Source of the DNA: an uncultured Clostridia bacterium
Lineage (GTDB): Bacteria > Bacillota > Clostridia > Christensenellales > Aristaeellaceae
NCBI GenBank assembly: GCA_934670175.1
Contig: CAKUOX010000007.1
Coordinates: 1 to 64,000 of the forward strand
Reading direction: 5' to 3'
Length of the DNA stretch: 64,000 nucleotides
The notes beneath the pieces were generated by a model. That model was given only the letters and a program-made list of their open reading frames with translations. It did not search any database and was not told the DNA's origin. Shown here piece by piece: positions 51,205 to 59,137 of the stretch (position 1 is its first letter; each line of letters opens with the position of its first letter). The position numbers and the translations under genes are program-made.

Positions 51205-52629
51205 TTACTTCTTGTTCTTGATATACTCGTCGATGGCGGCGGCAGCGTTCTTGCCGGCACCCATGGCGAGGATAACGGTGGCCGCGCCGGTCACGGCGTC
51301 GCCGCCGGCATACACGCCTTCGCGGCTGGTCAGGCCGTCTTCGCCCTGAGTCACGATGCAGCCGTGCTTGTTCGCGTCCAGACCGGGGGTGGTGGAGCGA
51401 ATCAGCGGGTTCGGGCTGGTGCCCAGCGCCATGATCATCGTGTCGATATCGAGCACGAAGTCGCTGCCTTCCTTCACGATCGGGCGGCGGCGGCCGGAAG
51501 CGTCGGGCTCACCCAGCTCCATCTCCACGCACTTCATGCCGCAGACTTCGCCGTTGCGCGGGTCGCGCTTGTCATCCGGATTGTTGTAGCCCAGCACCTC
51601 CACGGGGTTGGTCAGGGTCTTGAAGATGATGCCCTCCTCCTCGGCGTGCTCAACCTCTTCGCGGCGGGCAGGCAGCTCGGCCATACCGCGGCGGTACACG
51701 ATGTACACGTCCTTCGCGCCCAGACGCTTGGCGCAGCGCGCGGCGTCCATCGCCACGTTACCGCCGCCGACCACGGCCACCTTGCTGCCATGGCGGATGG
51801 GGGTCTTGCTGTCGGGCAGGTAGGCCTTCATCAGGTTGATGCGGGTCAGGAATTCATTGGCGGAATACACGCCCTTCAGGCTCTCGCCCGGAATGCCCAT
51901 GAAGCGGGGCAGACCTGCGCCGGAGCCGATGAACACGGCTTCATTGCCCATCTCGAAGAGCTCGTCAATGGTGAGCACCTTGCCGATGACCATATCGGTT
52001 TCGATGTCCACGCCCATGTCCTTCAGGTTTTCGACTTCCTTGTTCACGATTGCCTTGGGCAGACGGAACTCCGGAATGCCGTAGCTCAGCACGCCGCCTG
52101 CGACATGCAGCGCTTCATACACGGTGACCTTGTAGCCCAGCTTGGCCAGATCGCCCGCACAGGTGAGGCCGGCAGGGCCCGCGCCGATCACGGCGACCTT
52201 GTGGCCGTTCTGTGCCGGAACCGCCATCTTTTCGGTAGAATGCTCGCGATGCCAGTCGGCTACGAAGCGCTCCAGACGGCCGATGCCCACCGGCTCGCCC
52301 TTGATGCCGCGCACGCACTTGGATTCGCACTGGGTCTCCTGCGGGCAGACGCGGCCGCAGACCGCGGGCAGCGTGGACTGCTTGTGCAGCACCTCGAACG
52401 CGCCCTCGATGTCCTCTTCGGCGACCTTCGCGATGAAGGCGGGAATGTCGATGCGCACCGGACAGGCGGATACGCAGGGATGATTCTTGCAATGCAGGCA
52501 GCGGCGCGCTTCTTCAATGGCCATTTCGTAGGTATAGCCGGTAGCGACCTCCTCGAACACCTTGTTGCGATAATCCGGCGCGAGGGAGGGCATGGGGCAC
52601 TTTTTCAGGCTCATATTCTTCTCAGCCAT
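51205..52629 (-). CDS. nfnB: NADH-dependent reduced ferredoxin:NADP+ oxidoreductase subunit B (NfnB; GltA-like)
   Basis: This 474-residue flavoprotein is homologous to the small subunit of glutamate synthase. The N-terminal region has two [4Fe-4S]-type Cys groups, CLHCKNHPCVSACPVRIDIP and CGRVCPQETQCESKC. Two Rossmann motifs follow: GAGPAGLTCAGDLA (FAD) and GGGNVAMDAARCAKRLGA (NADPH). The adjacent partner gene is the FeS/FAD protein NfnA, not a glutamate synthase large subunit, so the pair should be NfnAB, which couples NADH and reduced ferredoxin oxidation to NADP+ reduction by electron bifurcation or confurcation. The genes are separated by one base. Confidence 0.9.
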   Translation of the reverse strand: MAEKNMSLKKCPMPSLAPDYRNKVFEEVATGYTYEMAIEEARRCLHCKNHPCVSACPVRIDIPAFIAKVAEEDIEGAFEVLHKQSTLPAVCGRVCPQETQCESKCVRGIKGEPVGIGRLERFVADWHREHSTEKMAVPAQNGHKVAVIGAGPAGLTCAGDLAKLGYKVTVYEALHVAGGVLSYGIPEFRLPKAIVNKEVENLKDMGVDIETDMVIGKVLTIDELFEMGNEAVFIGSGAGLPRFMGIPGESLKGVYSANEFLTRINLMKAYLPDSKTPIRHGSKVAVVGGGNVAMDAARCAKRLGAKDVYIVYRRGMAELPARREEVEHAEEEGIIFKTLTNPVEVLGYNNPDDKRDPRNGEVCGMKCVEMELGEPDASGRRRPIVKEGSDFVLDIDTMIMALGTSPNPLIRSTTPGLDANKHGCIVTQGEDGLTSREGVYAGGDAVTGAATVILAMGAGKNAAAAIDEYIKNKK

Positions 52630-52630
52630 T

Positions 52631-53473
52631 TTATTCGACCTCCTTCTTCAGCAGGTTGCAGGTCTCTTCGCGCTTATGCGCTTCAAAGTCGCGGTACATT
52701 GCGCCGCGCTGCATGGCCTCGTCGAAATCTACCAGATGGCCGTCGAACTCGGGGCCGTCCACGCAGGCGAACTTCGTTTCGCCGCCCACGGTCAGGCGGC
52801 AGCCGCCGCACATGCCCGTGCCGTCGATCATGATCGGGTTCATGGAGACCACGGTCTTGACATTGTACTTCTTCGTGGTCAGGCAGACGAATTTCATCAT
52901 GATGACCGGCCCGATGGCGATGACCTCGTCATAGTTTTCGCCGGCCACGATCTGCTCCTCCAGCGGCACGGTCACGACGCCCTTGCGGCCATAGGTGCCG
53001 TCGTCGGTCATCATGAACAGCTTATCGGAGCAGGCCTTGAATTCGTCCTCGAGAATGACCAGATCCTTGCAGCGGAAGCCGATGAAGGAATGCACCTCCG
53101 CGCCCGCCGCGTGCAGCGCCTGCGCTACGGGCAGCGCGATGGCACAGCCCACACCGCCGCCGACCACGGCGACCTTCTTCTTGCCCTCGACGTCCGTGGG
53201 CTTGCCCAGCGGGCCGACGAAATCCTGAATGTATTCGCCTTCACGCTTGGCGTTCAGCTCCATCGTGGTGCCGCCGACGATCTGGAAAATGATATCCACG
53301 GTACCAGCCTCGCGGTCGAAGCCGGCGATGGTCAGCGGAATGCGCTCGCCGTCCGCGCCGACGCGCAGGATGATGAACTGGCCGGCCTTCGCCTTGCGCG
53401 CCACCATCGGCGCTTCAATGACCAGACGCGTGACCGTCGGGTTGAGCTCCTCTCTCTTAACGATCTTGAACAT
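52631..53473 (-). CDS. nfnA: NADH-dependent reduced ferredoxin:NADP+ oxidoreductase subunit A (NfnA)
   Basis: This 280-residue protein belongs to the dihydroorotate dehydrogenase electron-transfer (PyrK)/sulfide dehydrogenase subunit group. It has an N-terminal FAD-binding beta barrel, with IPLTIAGFDREAGT in the RxY(T/S)-like position, an NAD(H)-binding half with VVGGGVGCAIALPVAQAL, and a [2Fe-2S] site near the C-terminus: GMCGGCRLTV plus a Cys in KFACVDGPEFDG. I chose ATG 53473 because AGAAGAGGGATC lies upstream. Together with nfnB it makes NADPH for biosynthesis and indicates an anaerobic ferredoxin-based metabolism. Confidence 0.88.
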   Translation of the reverse strand: MFKIVKREELNPTVTRLVIEAPMVARKAKAGQFIILRVGADGERIPLTIAGFDREAGTVDIIFQIVGGTTMELNAKREGEYIQDFVGPLGKPTDVEGKKKVAVVGGGVGCAIALPVAQALHAAGAEVHSFIGFRCKDLVILEDEFKACSDKLFMMTDDGTYGRKGVVTVPLEEQIVAGENYDEVIAIGPVIMMKFVCLTTKKYNVKTVVSMNPIMIDGTGMCGGCRLTVGGETKFACVDGPEFDGHLVDFDEAMQRGAMYRDFEAHKREETCNLLKKEVE

Positions 53474-53580
53474 ATGATCCCTCTTCTCTGTCAAACGTGT
53501 TCTGTTTTTTATTTGCCGAATATCGGGCAAAAAAATACTCCTTCAATATACTATCACAGCCGCGCCGAAAATGCAAGAAA

Positions 53581-53620
53581 AAACGGCGCATTCAGCCGCA
53601 AAACGGCGCATTCAGCCGCA
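53581..53620. repeat. 20-base tandem duplication upstream of ogt
   Basis: AAACGGCGCATTCAGCCGCA occurs twice with no gap (53581-53600, 53601-53620), just before the ogt promoter. Confidence 0.9.
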
Positions 53621-53624
53621 GAGC

Positions 53625-53653
53625 TTGCGCAGCCTGACTGCAATGGCTATAAT
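53625..53653 (+). promoter_or_regulatory. Promoter of ogt
   Basis: TTGCGC (53625-53630), 17 bases, TATAAT (53648-53653). Confidence 0.75.
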
Positions 53654-53709
53654 AATGATGACTGCGGCGCCGCACAGCGCTGCATGAATACAGAAAGGAA
53701 CGCATCACC

Positions 53710-54180
53710 ATGAAGCGCATTGCAATTTATCATTCGCCGGTGGGGGATATGCAGCTGGAATATGAAAACGGCGCCGTGACGGCATTGAAGACCGTAAAGG
53801 CGGGCGTTCAGCCGGAAGGCGCACCGGACGCGCTGGCAGAGACGGTTTTCAGACAGCTGGACGAGTACTTTGCAGGAACGCGCACTGTCTTTGATTTTCC
53901 GTGCGCACCGCAGGGCACGCCGTTTCAGCAGAAGGTCTGGGCGGCGCTATGCGAGATTCCCTACGGCGAAACGCGCAGCTATAAGCAGATCGCCGAGGCC
54001 GTCGGCAAGCCCAAAGCCTGCCGCGCAGTTGGCATGGCGAACAACCGCAATCCCATTATCATCGTGATTCCCTGCCACCGGGTGATCGGCGCGAACGGCG
54101 CGCTGACCGGCTATGGCGGCGGCCTCGAAATGAAGCGCGCGCTGCTGGAGCTGGAGGGCACTGCTTATATGGAAAAATGA
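53710..54180 (+). CDS. ogt: Methylated-DNA--protein-cysteine methyltransferase
   Basis: This 156-residue suicide DNA-repair protein removes O6-alkyl groups from guanine. The active-site block IVIPCHRVIGANGALTGYGG holds the acceptor Cys; the helix-turn-helix part GTPFQQKVWAALCEIPYGET is typical. A short N-terminal ribonuclease H-like domain (about 1-70) is present. It is monocistronic between two minus-strand genes. Confidence 0.94.
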   Translation: MKRIAIYHSPVGDMQLEYENGAVTALKTVKAGVQPEGAPDALAETVFRQLDEYFAGTRTVFDFPCAPQGTPFQQKVWAALCEIPYGETRSYKQIAEAVGKPKACRAVGMANNRNPIIIVIPCHRVIGANGALTGYGGGLEMKRALLELEGTAYMEK

Positions 54181-54208
54181 ACCGCCGGATTAACGGGCGG
54201 CTCATTTT

Positions 54209-55324
54209 CTATTTTCCTTCAATATCGATAATTACGAATTCCGACCGGCAGCCGGTCTTAAACAGGAGCTCCCAATCCGATATGCCGGAGGTGACGATAA
54301 AACCGGTATCGCCGATGTGCTTCAGGCCATAGGCGCTGTCGTCGCCGCCGAGCTTGAACAGCTCGATCAGCTGCATCAGCGGTATCATCTGCCCGCCGTG
54401 CGTGTGGCCGGAAAGCACCAGATCGACGCCGGACGCCGCCTGCGCCGCGTAATCGCGCGGCTGATGATCCAGCACGATGGAGAACCTGTTCGCGTCCAGC
54501 CCCTGCGTCAGCGTCGCCATGTCTGCGCGTCCGGCTGCCTCGGAGGCGTCCTGACGGCCGATCAGATAAAAGCGATCGCCGATCAGCGCGGTCTCATCCT
54601 GCAACACAGTCACGCCGTTTTCCTCGAGCGCCTCAATGACCTCGGCCGCGCCGTAGCCGCGCCGCCCGTTTGAATAAACGCCCTTGTCGTGGTTGCCGAA
54701 TACGAAGTACACGCCAAACGGCGCGTCCAGATCGCCGAGCGCGCGCGCCGCGGCGCGCATTTCCGCCTCGGTGGTACCCTCGTCCACGAAATCGCCGGTC
54801 AGCACCACCACGTCCGGAGACTGCGCCTGAAGCGGGGCGAGCTTATCCGCAAAGCCCGCGCCGTCGAAGGTCGTGCCGATGTGCGAATCGGCGATCAGCG
54901 CCACGCGCAGGCTGCCCACGGGCTTAGCGGTTTGGATGGCGTAGTCCTTCTGCCATACGCCGTGCGCCTGCACCCAGCCTGCCGAGAGGTAGGCCGCGGT
55001 AATCAGCAGCGCCGCCGCGCCCGCATAGTAACGCCGAAACGCCTTTTTGCGCGCGCGGCAGATGCACGCGCATACCAGATCGCACAGCAGCCAGAACAGC
55101 GCCAGGTGCAGCACGCAGATCAGCGCGTTCATCGTGCCCCATGCGAGCCACAGCGCCGCCGCGGGAAGCAATACCAGCGCAGCGCCGATGAGCCATTGCG
55201 CCGCGCGGCGGCCGCCCGCTATTTTTTGAACCAGTGCAAAGCGCCGCATGCGCCCTGCCAGATAGGCCAGCGCGCCCGCACTGAATGCGAACACGACCAC
55301 CATAAACAGTATCCAGAACAGCAT
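54209..55324 (-). CDS. Membrane-anchored metallophosphoesterase
   Basis: This 371-residue protein has four predicted membrane helices in the first 120 residues and a calcineurin-like phosphoesterase domain (about 140-371). The metal-site motifs are ADSHIG, GDFVDEG, FGNHDKG and GHTHGGQM. It resembles B. subtilis YkuE-type proteins, for which lipid pyrophosphates such as UDP-diacylglucosamine have been proposed as substrates; the actual substrate is unknown. It ends 13 bases before the alcohol dehydrogenase gene begins, so the two are probably cotranscribed. Confidence 0.88.
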   Translation of the reverse strand: MLFWILFMVVVFAFSAGALAYLAGRMRRFALVQKIAGGRRAAQWLIGAALVLLPAAALWLAWGTMNALICVLHLALFWLLCDLVCACICRARKKAFRRYYAGAAALLITAAYLSAGWVQAHGVWQKDYAIQTAKPVGSLRVALIADSHIGTTFDGAGFADKLAPLQAQSPDVVVLTGDFVDEGTTEAEMRAAARALGDLDAPFGVYFVFGNHDKGVYSNGRRGYGAAEVIEALEENGVTVLQDETALIGDRFYLIGRQDASEAAGRADMATLTQGLDANRFSIVLDHQPRDYAAQAASGVDLVLSGHTHGGQMIPLMQLIELFKLGGDDSAYGLKHIGDTGFIVTSGISDWELLFKTGCRSEFVIIDIEGK

Positions 55325-55336
55325 TTGTTTTCTCCG

Positions 55337-56518
55337 TTATTTCGCCATATTGTAGATATTGGCAATATCCGCCTTTTTAAGCGGTACGATGCAGCCGGTG
55401 GCCCCGCCCGAACCGCTGGCGCAGCTCTCGGCCATCCATTCGATCTGCTCGGCCGTGGGCGCTATGCCGAGCTCCGTCAGCGAGGTCGGCATGCCGATCT
55501 CGCGGTAGAAGGCTTCCATTGCCTGAATGCCGGCCAGAATGATCTCATCGTCGCTGCCCGTATCCGCCACGTTCAGCACGTTCAGCGCGAATTTCTTGAA
55601 CCGTGGCTGTGCGGCGCGGTATACATAGCGCGCCCAGCTGCCCCAGATGGCCGCCAGCCCTGCGCCGTGCGCCACGTCGAACAGGCCGCCGAGTTCGTGC
55701 TCCATGCGGTGGCACGCCCAGTCGCCGCCGCCGGTGGCGCATTCGGTAAGGCCGTTGTGCGAGAGGCTGCCCGCCCACATGATCTCCGCGCGCGCGTTGT
55801 AATCGTGCGGCTTATCCACCAGAACGCGGGCGTATTTCATCACGTCGCGCATCAGCGCTTCGCTGAGGCCATCCGTGATCTCCATGTTTTCGTTCTGATT
55901 GAAGTAGCGCTCCATCGTGTGCATCAGTATGTCCGCCGCGCCGCTCGAGGTCTGATAGGCGGGCAGCGTCATCGTCAGCTCGGGATTCATGATGGCAAAG
56001 CGCGGGCGGCACAGATCGTTGTCGTAGGAACGCTTCAGGTTCAGCTCCTCGCGGGTAATGACGCAGCCGTTGCTCATTTCACTGCCTGCGGCGGCGATGG
56101 TCAGCACCGCGCCGATGGGCAGGCAGGCCTGCGCCGCGCGCTTGCCCTCGAAGAGCTCCCATACGTCGCCGCCATTTGCCGCGCCGTAGCCGATGGCCTT
56201 TGCGGAATCGATCGTGCTGCCGCCGCCCACGGCCAGAATGAAGTCCACGCCCTCGCGGCGGCACAGCTCAATGCCCTCGTATACCAACGAAAGCCGCGGG
56301 TTCGGCGCAGCGCCGCCCAGCTCGATGTGCGCCACGTTTTCGCCGTCCAGCGCCGCCTTCACGCGGTCGATCAGGCCGGAGCGCAGCGCGCTCTGACCGC
56401 CGTAATGGATCAAGACCTTTTGCGCGCCCTGCCCCTTGAGCAGCCGGCCCGCCTCCATTTCGGTGCCTCTGCCAAAGATCACCCTCGTGGGCGCGTAGAA
56501 CTCAAAATTGGCGTACAT
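55337..56518 (-). CDS. Iron-containing alcohol dehydrogenase
   Basis: This 393-residue enzyme of the Fe-ADH (group III) family resembles NADPH-dependent butanol dehydrogenases. Cofactor-binding motif GGGSTIDSAKAIGYG is near residue 95; metal ligands lie in ILMHTMERYFNQ and CHRMEHELGGLFDVAHGAGL. I prefer ATG 56518 (MYANFEF), which follows AAAGGTGG at 8 bases; GTG 56530 is an alternative. Likely role: reduction of an aldehyde such as butyraldehyde during fermentation. It is divergent from the TetR gene and may be a target of that regulator. Confidence 0.88.
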   Translation of the reverse strand: MYANFEFYAPTRVIFGRGTEMEAGRLLKGQGAQKVLIHYGGQSALRSGLIDRVKAALDGENVAHIELGGAAPNPRLSLVYEGIELCRREGVDFILAVGGGSTIDSAKAIGYGAANGGDVWELFEGKRAAQACLPIGAVLTIAAAGSEMSNGCVITREELNLKRSYDNDLCRPRFAIMNPELTMTLPAYQTSSGAADILMHTMERYFNQNENMEITDGLSEALMRDVMKYARVLVDKPHDYNARAEIMWAGSLSHNGLTECATGGGDWACHRMEHELGGLFDVAHGAGLAAIWGSWARYVYRAAQPRFKKFALNVLNVADTGSDDEIILAGIQAMEAFYREIGMPTSLTELGIAPTAEQIEWMAESCASGSGGATGCIVPLKKADIANIYNMAK

Positions 56519-56635
56519 TGCATCTGCCACCTTTCTAATTAGAAGAATTTCAACATTTTATACCTTATGTAATATACAATACACTGAATTCACAGATTGT
56601 CAACGTGCGGCGCAAAAAATAAACAGAATCTGTGC

Positions 56636-56664
56636 TTGACAGGTCTAACCGGCGCGCGTATAAT
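56636..56664 (+). promoter_or_regulatory. Promoter of the TetR-led operon
   Basis: TTGACA (56636-56641), 17 bases, TATAAT (56659-56664); both boxes are perfect. Confidence 0.85.
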
Positions 56665-56669
56665 TTTCG

Positions 56670-56687
56670 CTAACAAATATTAGTTAG
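56670..56687. promoter_or_regulatory. Putative TetR operator
   Basis: CTAAC (56670-56674) and GTTAG (56683-56687) form an inverted repeat around an A+T-rich centre, directly downstream of the -10 box and 11 bases before the TetR start codon. The position suggests autorepression. Confidence 0.55.
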
Positions 56688-56697
56688 GGTTGATTGT

Positions 56698-57336
56698 ATG
56701 AAGCGAACAGACACCAAAAAGCGCATTATGGAGGAGGCGCTGCGCCTGTTTTCCGAAAACGGCTATGACGCCGTCAGCGTGGAACAGATCGCGCAGGCGG
56801 TGGGCATCAAGGCGCCGTCGCTCTATAACCACTATAAGAGCAAGCGCGCGATATTTGATGGAATCGTCATGGAATCGTCGCGGCGTTATGCGGAATTTGT
56901 CGCGCATCACTTCGTGCATCTGGAGCATGGACAGGACGATCTGGCGGCCTTTCGCGACATCAGCGAGGACATGCTGGCGGCGCGCGTGCGGGAAATATTC
57001 CTCTATCCGCTGCACGATGAGACCGTCAGCCGCTTCAGGCGGATGATGACGCTGGAGCAGTTTCGCAGTCCGGAGCTGGCGGCGCTGTACACCGAGCGTT
57101 ATGTCGAGCGGCTGGTGGACTATCATGCCGCCCTGTTTCGCCAGCTGATCCGCATCGGACAGCTGAAGCCGGAGGATCCGGATACGCTGGCACTGACCTA
57201 TATTTCGCCGATGATCGCGATGACCGGCGTGTGCGACCGCCAGCCGGAAAGGGAAGCGGAATGCCTGGAGCGGCTGGACGCGCATGTGCGGCTGTTCTAC
57301 CGGAATTTCACCCTGCCGTGCGCGGTGAAAAAATGA
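56698..57336 (+). CDS. TetR/AcrR family transcriptional regulator
   Basis: This 212-residue regulator has the TetR helix-turn-helix in residues 1-60 (RIMEEALRLFSENGYDAVSV, then IAQAVGIKAPSLYNHYKSKR) and a helical ligand-binding part. It opens a gene row (DUF998, MFS, M13 peptidase, methyltransferase, S66 peptidase, PspC) behind a strong promoter with an inverted repeat. It probably represses this operon and itself; the ligand is unknown. Confidence 0.9.
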   Translation: MKRTDTKKRIMEEALRLFSENGYDAVSVEQIAQAVGIKAPSLYNHYKSKRAIFDGIVMESSRRYAEFVAHHFVHLEHGQDDLAAFRDISEDMLAARVREIFLYPLHDETVSRFRRMMTLEQFRSPELAALYTERYVERLVDYHAALFRQLIRIGQLKPEDPDTLALTYISPMIAMTGVCDRQPEREAECLERLDAHVRLFYRNFTLPCAVKK

Positions 57337-57361
57337 AGAACGAAGAGAGATGGATTTCCCA

Positions 57362-57991
57362 ATGAAAAAATCGGGCGCGCAGCTGCTGGGGCTGCTGGGC
57401 ATACTGAGCCTGCTTTCCTATACCGCCGCCGTGGCGTTCGCGCCGCTGGCCTATCCTGGCTACAACTGGATGGCGCAGGCGGTGAGCGACCTTTCGGCGG
57501 ACAGCGCGCCATCCAGGCAGCTGTGGAGCCAGCTGTCCGCGCTGTATATGCCCTGCGGCGTGGTGTGCTGCACGCTGTGCGCGCTGGAGATACGGCGCTG
57601 CTTCAACCGGACGCTGCGGCTGGGCGCGTATCTGTTCGCAGCGATGAACTGGGTCTCGGCTGTGGGCTACGCCATGTTTCCGCTCTCCGGCGCGGGCCTG
57701 CCGGAGGGCTTTCAAAATGTGATGCACCTGATCGTGACGGCGGCGGTGGTGCTGCTGTCGGTCGCGTCGCTGAGCCTGATTATTGCGGGCGGCATGCGCG
57801 GGCACGCCTGCCGGCCGCTGGCTGTATGGGCGGCGGCGATGCTTGTGCTGATGCTGCTGGGCGCGATTGGAACCGGCGTGCTGCCCGCGGCATACTTCGG
57901 CATTCCGGAGCGCTTCAGCGTATTTGCGCCGACGATCTTCAACGCCGTGCTGGGCATATATCTGTTTCGCGGGTTTGAGGCGCAGCGGTGA
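57362..57991 (+). CDS. DUF998 family membrane protein
   Basis: This 209-residue protein with about six membrane helices matches DUF998: GLLGILSLLSYTAAVAFAPL, the YNWMAQAVSDLSADSAPS block and an AVGYAMFPLSGAG region. Function is unknown. ATG 57362 begins the usual MKK-type start; ATG 57350 is possible. Its stop overlaps the GTG start of the MFS gene. Confidence 0.78.
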   Translation: MKKSGAQLLGLLGILSLLSYTAAVAFAPLAYPGYNWMAQAVSDLSADSAPSRQLWSQLSALYMPCGVVCCTLCALEIRRCFNRTLRLGAYLFAAMNWVSAVGYAMFPLSGAGLPEGFQNVMHLIVTAAVVLLSVASLSLIIAGGMRGHACRPLAVWAAAMLVLMLLGAIGTGVLPAAYFGIPERFSVFAPTIFNAVLGIYLFRGFEAQR

Positions 57992-59136
57992 AGCGCTTGA
58001 GGTCGAACGCCTACTATGGCGTGTGCTTTTTCGGCGGGCTGGTGTTCTTTGCGCCGGCAGCGCTGCTGGTGCGCACCCGCGCGGGCGTGAGCGCGGCGCA
58101 GTTTTTTCTGCTGCAGGCGCTGCTTTCCGGCGTGATCGCCGCAGGTGAGATTCCGGCGGGCTGGCTCACCGACAGGATCGGCTATGCCGCGTCGCTGAAG
58201 CTGTCGCAGGCACTGATGCTGCTGGCGCGTCTGATGCTGCTGGGCGCGTTTCTGAAGAGATCGATGGCGCTGTTCGTGGCGGAGGCGCTCGTGGAGGGTA
58301 TCGCCGTTTGTTTTTTATCGGGCACGGGCAGCGCGTATCTCTACGCCGTCTGCGGTGAGGAAAGCTACCTTGCGTGCGCGGCGCGCGCGGCGAACTTCGG
58401 TACGGCGGGCTTCATTATCAGCACGGCGGCTTATGCCGGAATATACAGGCTGGCGGGGCTTGAGGGGCTGATTGTCGGCGCGGTGCTGACCGCGCTGCTG
58501 GGGCTGGCCTGTGCGCTTTGCCTGCCCCGCGAGGGCGCGCACGCCGCCGCTGTGCGGCGGGACACATGGGCGCAGCTGAAGCGGCTGTTTTCGAGCGGGC
58601 GCGCGCTGCTGCTGACCGCCATGCTGGCACTGCTCGGCGTGGCGTGGATACTGGTAAACTTCTTCTATGCGGAGCGGCTGGAGGCCTGCGGTGTTGCGCT
58701 CGAGTGGATGTCGGCGATCATCATTGCCTATTCTGCGGTGCAGATGCTGGCGGAGCCGATCGTAGCGCGCCTGAAGCGCTGCGGCAAGGCGGGACTTCCC
58801 GCGCTGCTGTGCGCGCTGGGCGGCGCGGCGCTGATCGCGTTCGGCCTGCTTTCCGGCACGGCCGCGGTGCTAATGCTGATGGTGCTGCTGCCGCTGCTGC
58901 TGGCGCTGCCGGAGCTGTACCTGGAAGAGGGACAAAACCGGCTGATCGACCAGCTGGGCATGGACGGCAGCCGCGCGGCGGCGCTGTCGATGATGAACGT
59001 GGGCGTATCGCTGGTGGAGATCGTATCGCTGTTTACGTCATCGGCGATCGCGGCGTTTGGCGCGGGGCGCTGCTTCGCGCTGTGCGGCGCGTTGCTGGCG
59101 GCATGCGCAATTCCCTATTTCAAAATGACAAAATAA
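57988..59136 (+). CDS. Major facilitator superfamily transporter
   Basis: This 382-residue protein has about eleven to twelve membrane helices. The loop between helices 2 and 3 carries GEIPAGWLTDRIGYAASLKL, the MFS motif A (G-x3-D-R-x-G). It begins with GTG 57988, overlapping the DUF998 stop by 4 bases. Substrate unknown; the TetR context makes drug or small-molecule efflux plausible. Confidence 0.87.
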   Translation: MKRLRSNAYYGVCFFGGLVFFAPAALLVRTRAGVSAAQFFLLQALLSGVIAAGEIPAGWLTDRIGYAASLKLSQALMLLARLMLLGAFLKRSMALFVAEALVEGIAVCFLSGTGSAYLYAVCGEESYLACAARAANFGTAGFIISTAAYAGIYRLAGLEGLIVGAVLTALLGLACALCLPREGAHAAAVRRDTWAQLKRLFSSGRALLLTAMLALLGVAWILVNFFYAERLEACGVALEWMSAIIIAYSAVQMLAEPIVARLKRCGKAGLPALLCALGGAALIAFGLLSGTAAVLMLMVLLPLLLALPELYLEEGQNRLIDQLGMDGSRAAALSMMNVGVSLVEIVSLFTSSAIAAFGAGRCFALCGALLAACAIPYFKMTK

Positions 59137-59137
59137 A

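Noticed and set aside
53581..53620. Tandem 20-mers as the start of a CRISPR array
   Set aside because: Only two units with no spacer, next to a promoter; no cas genes in the window.
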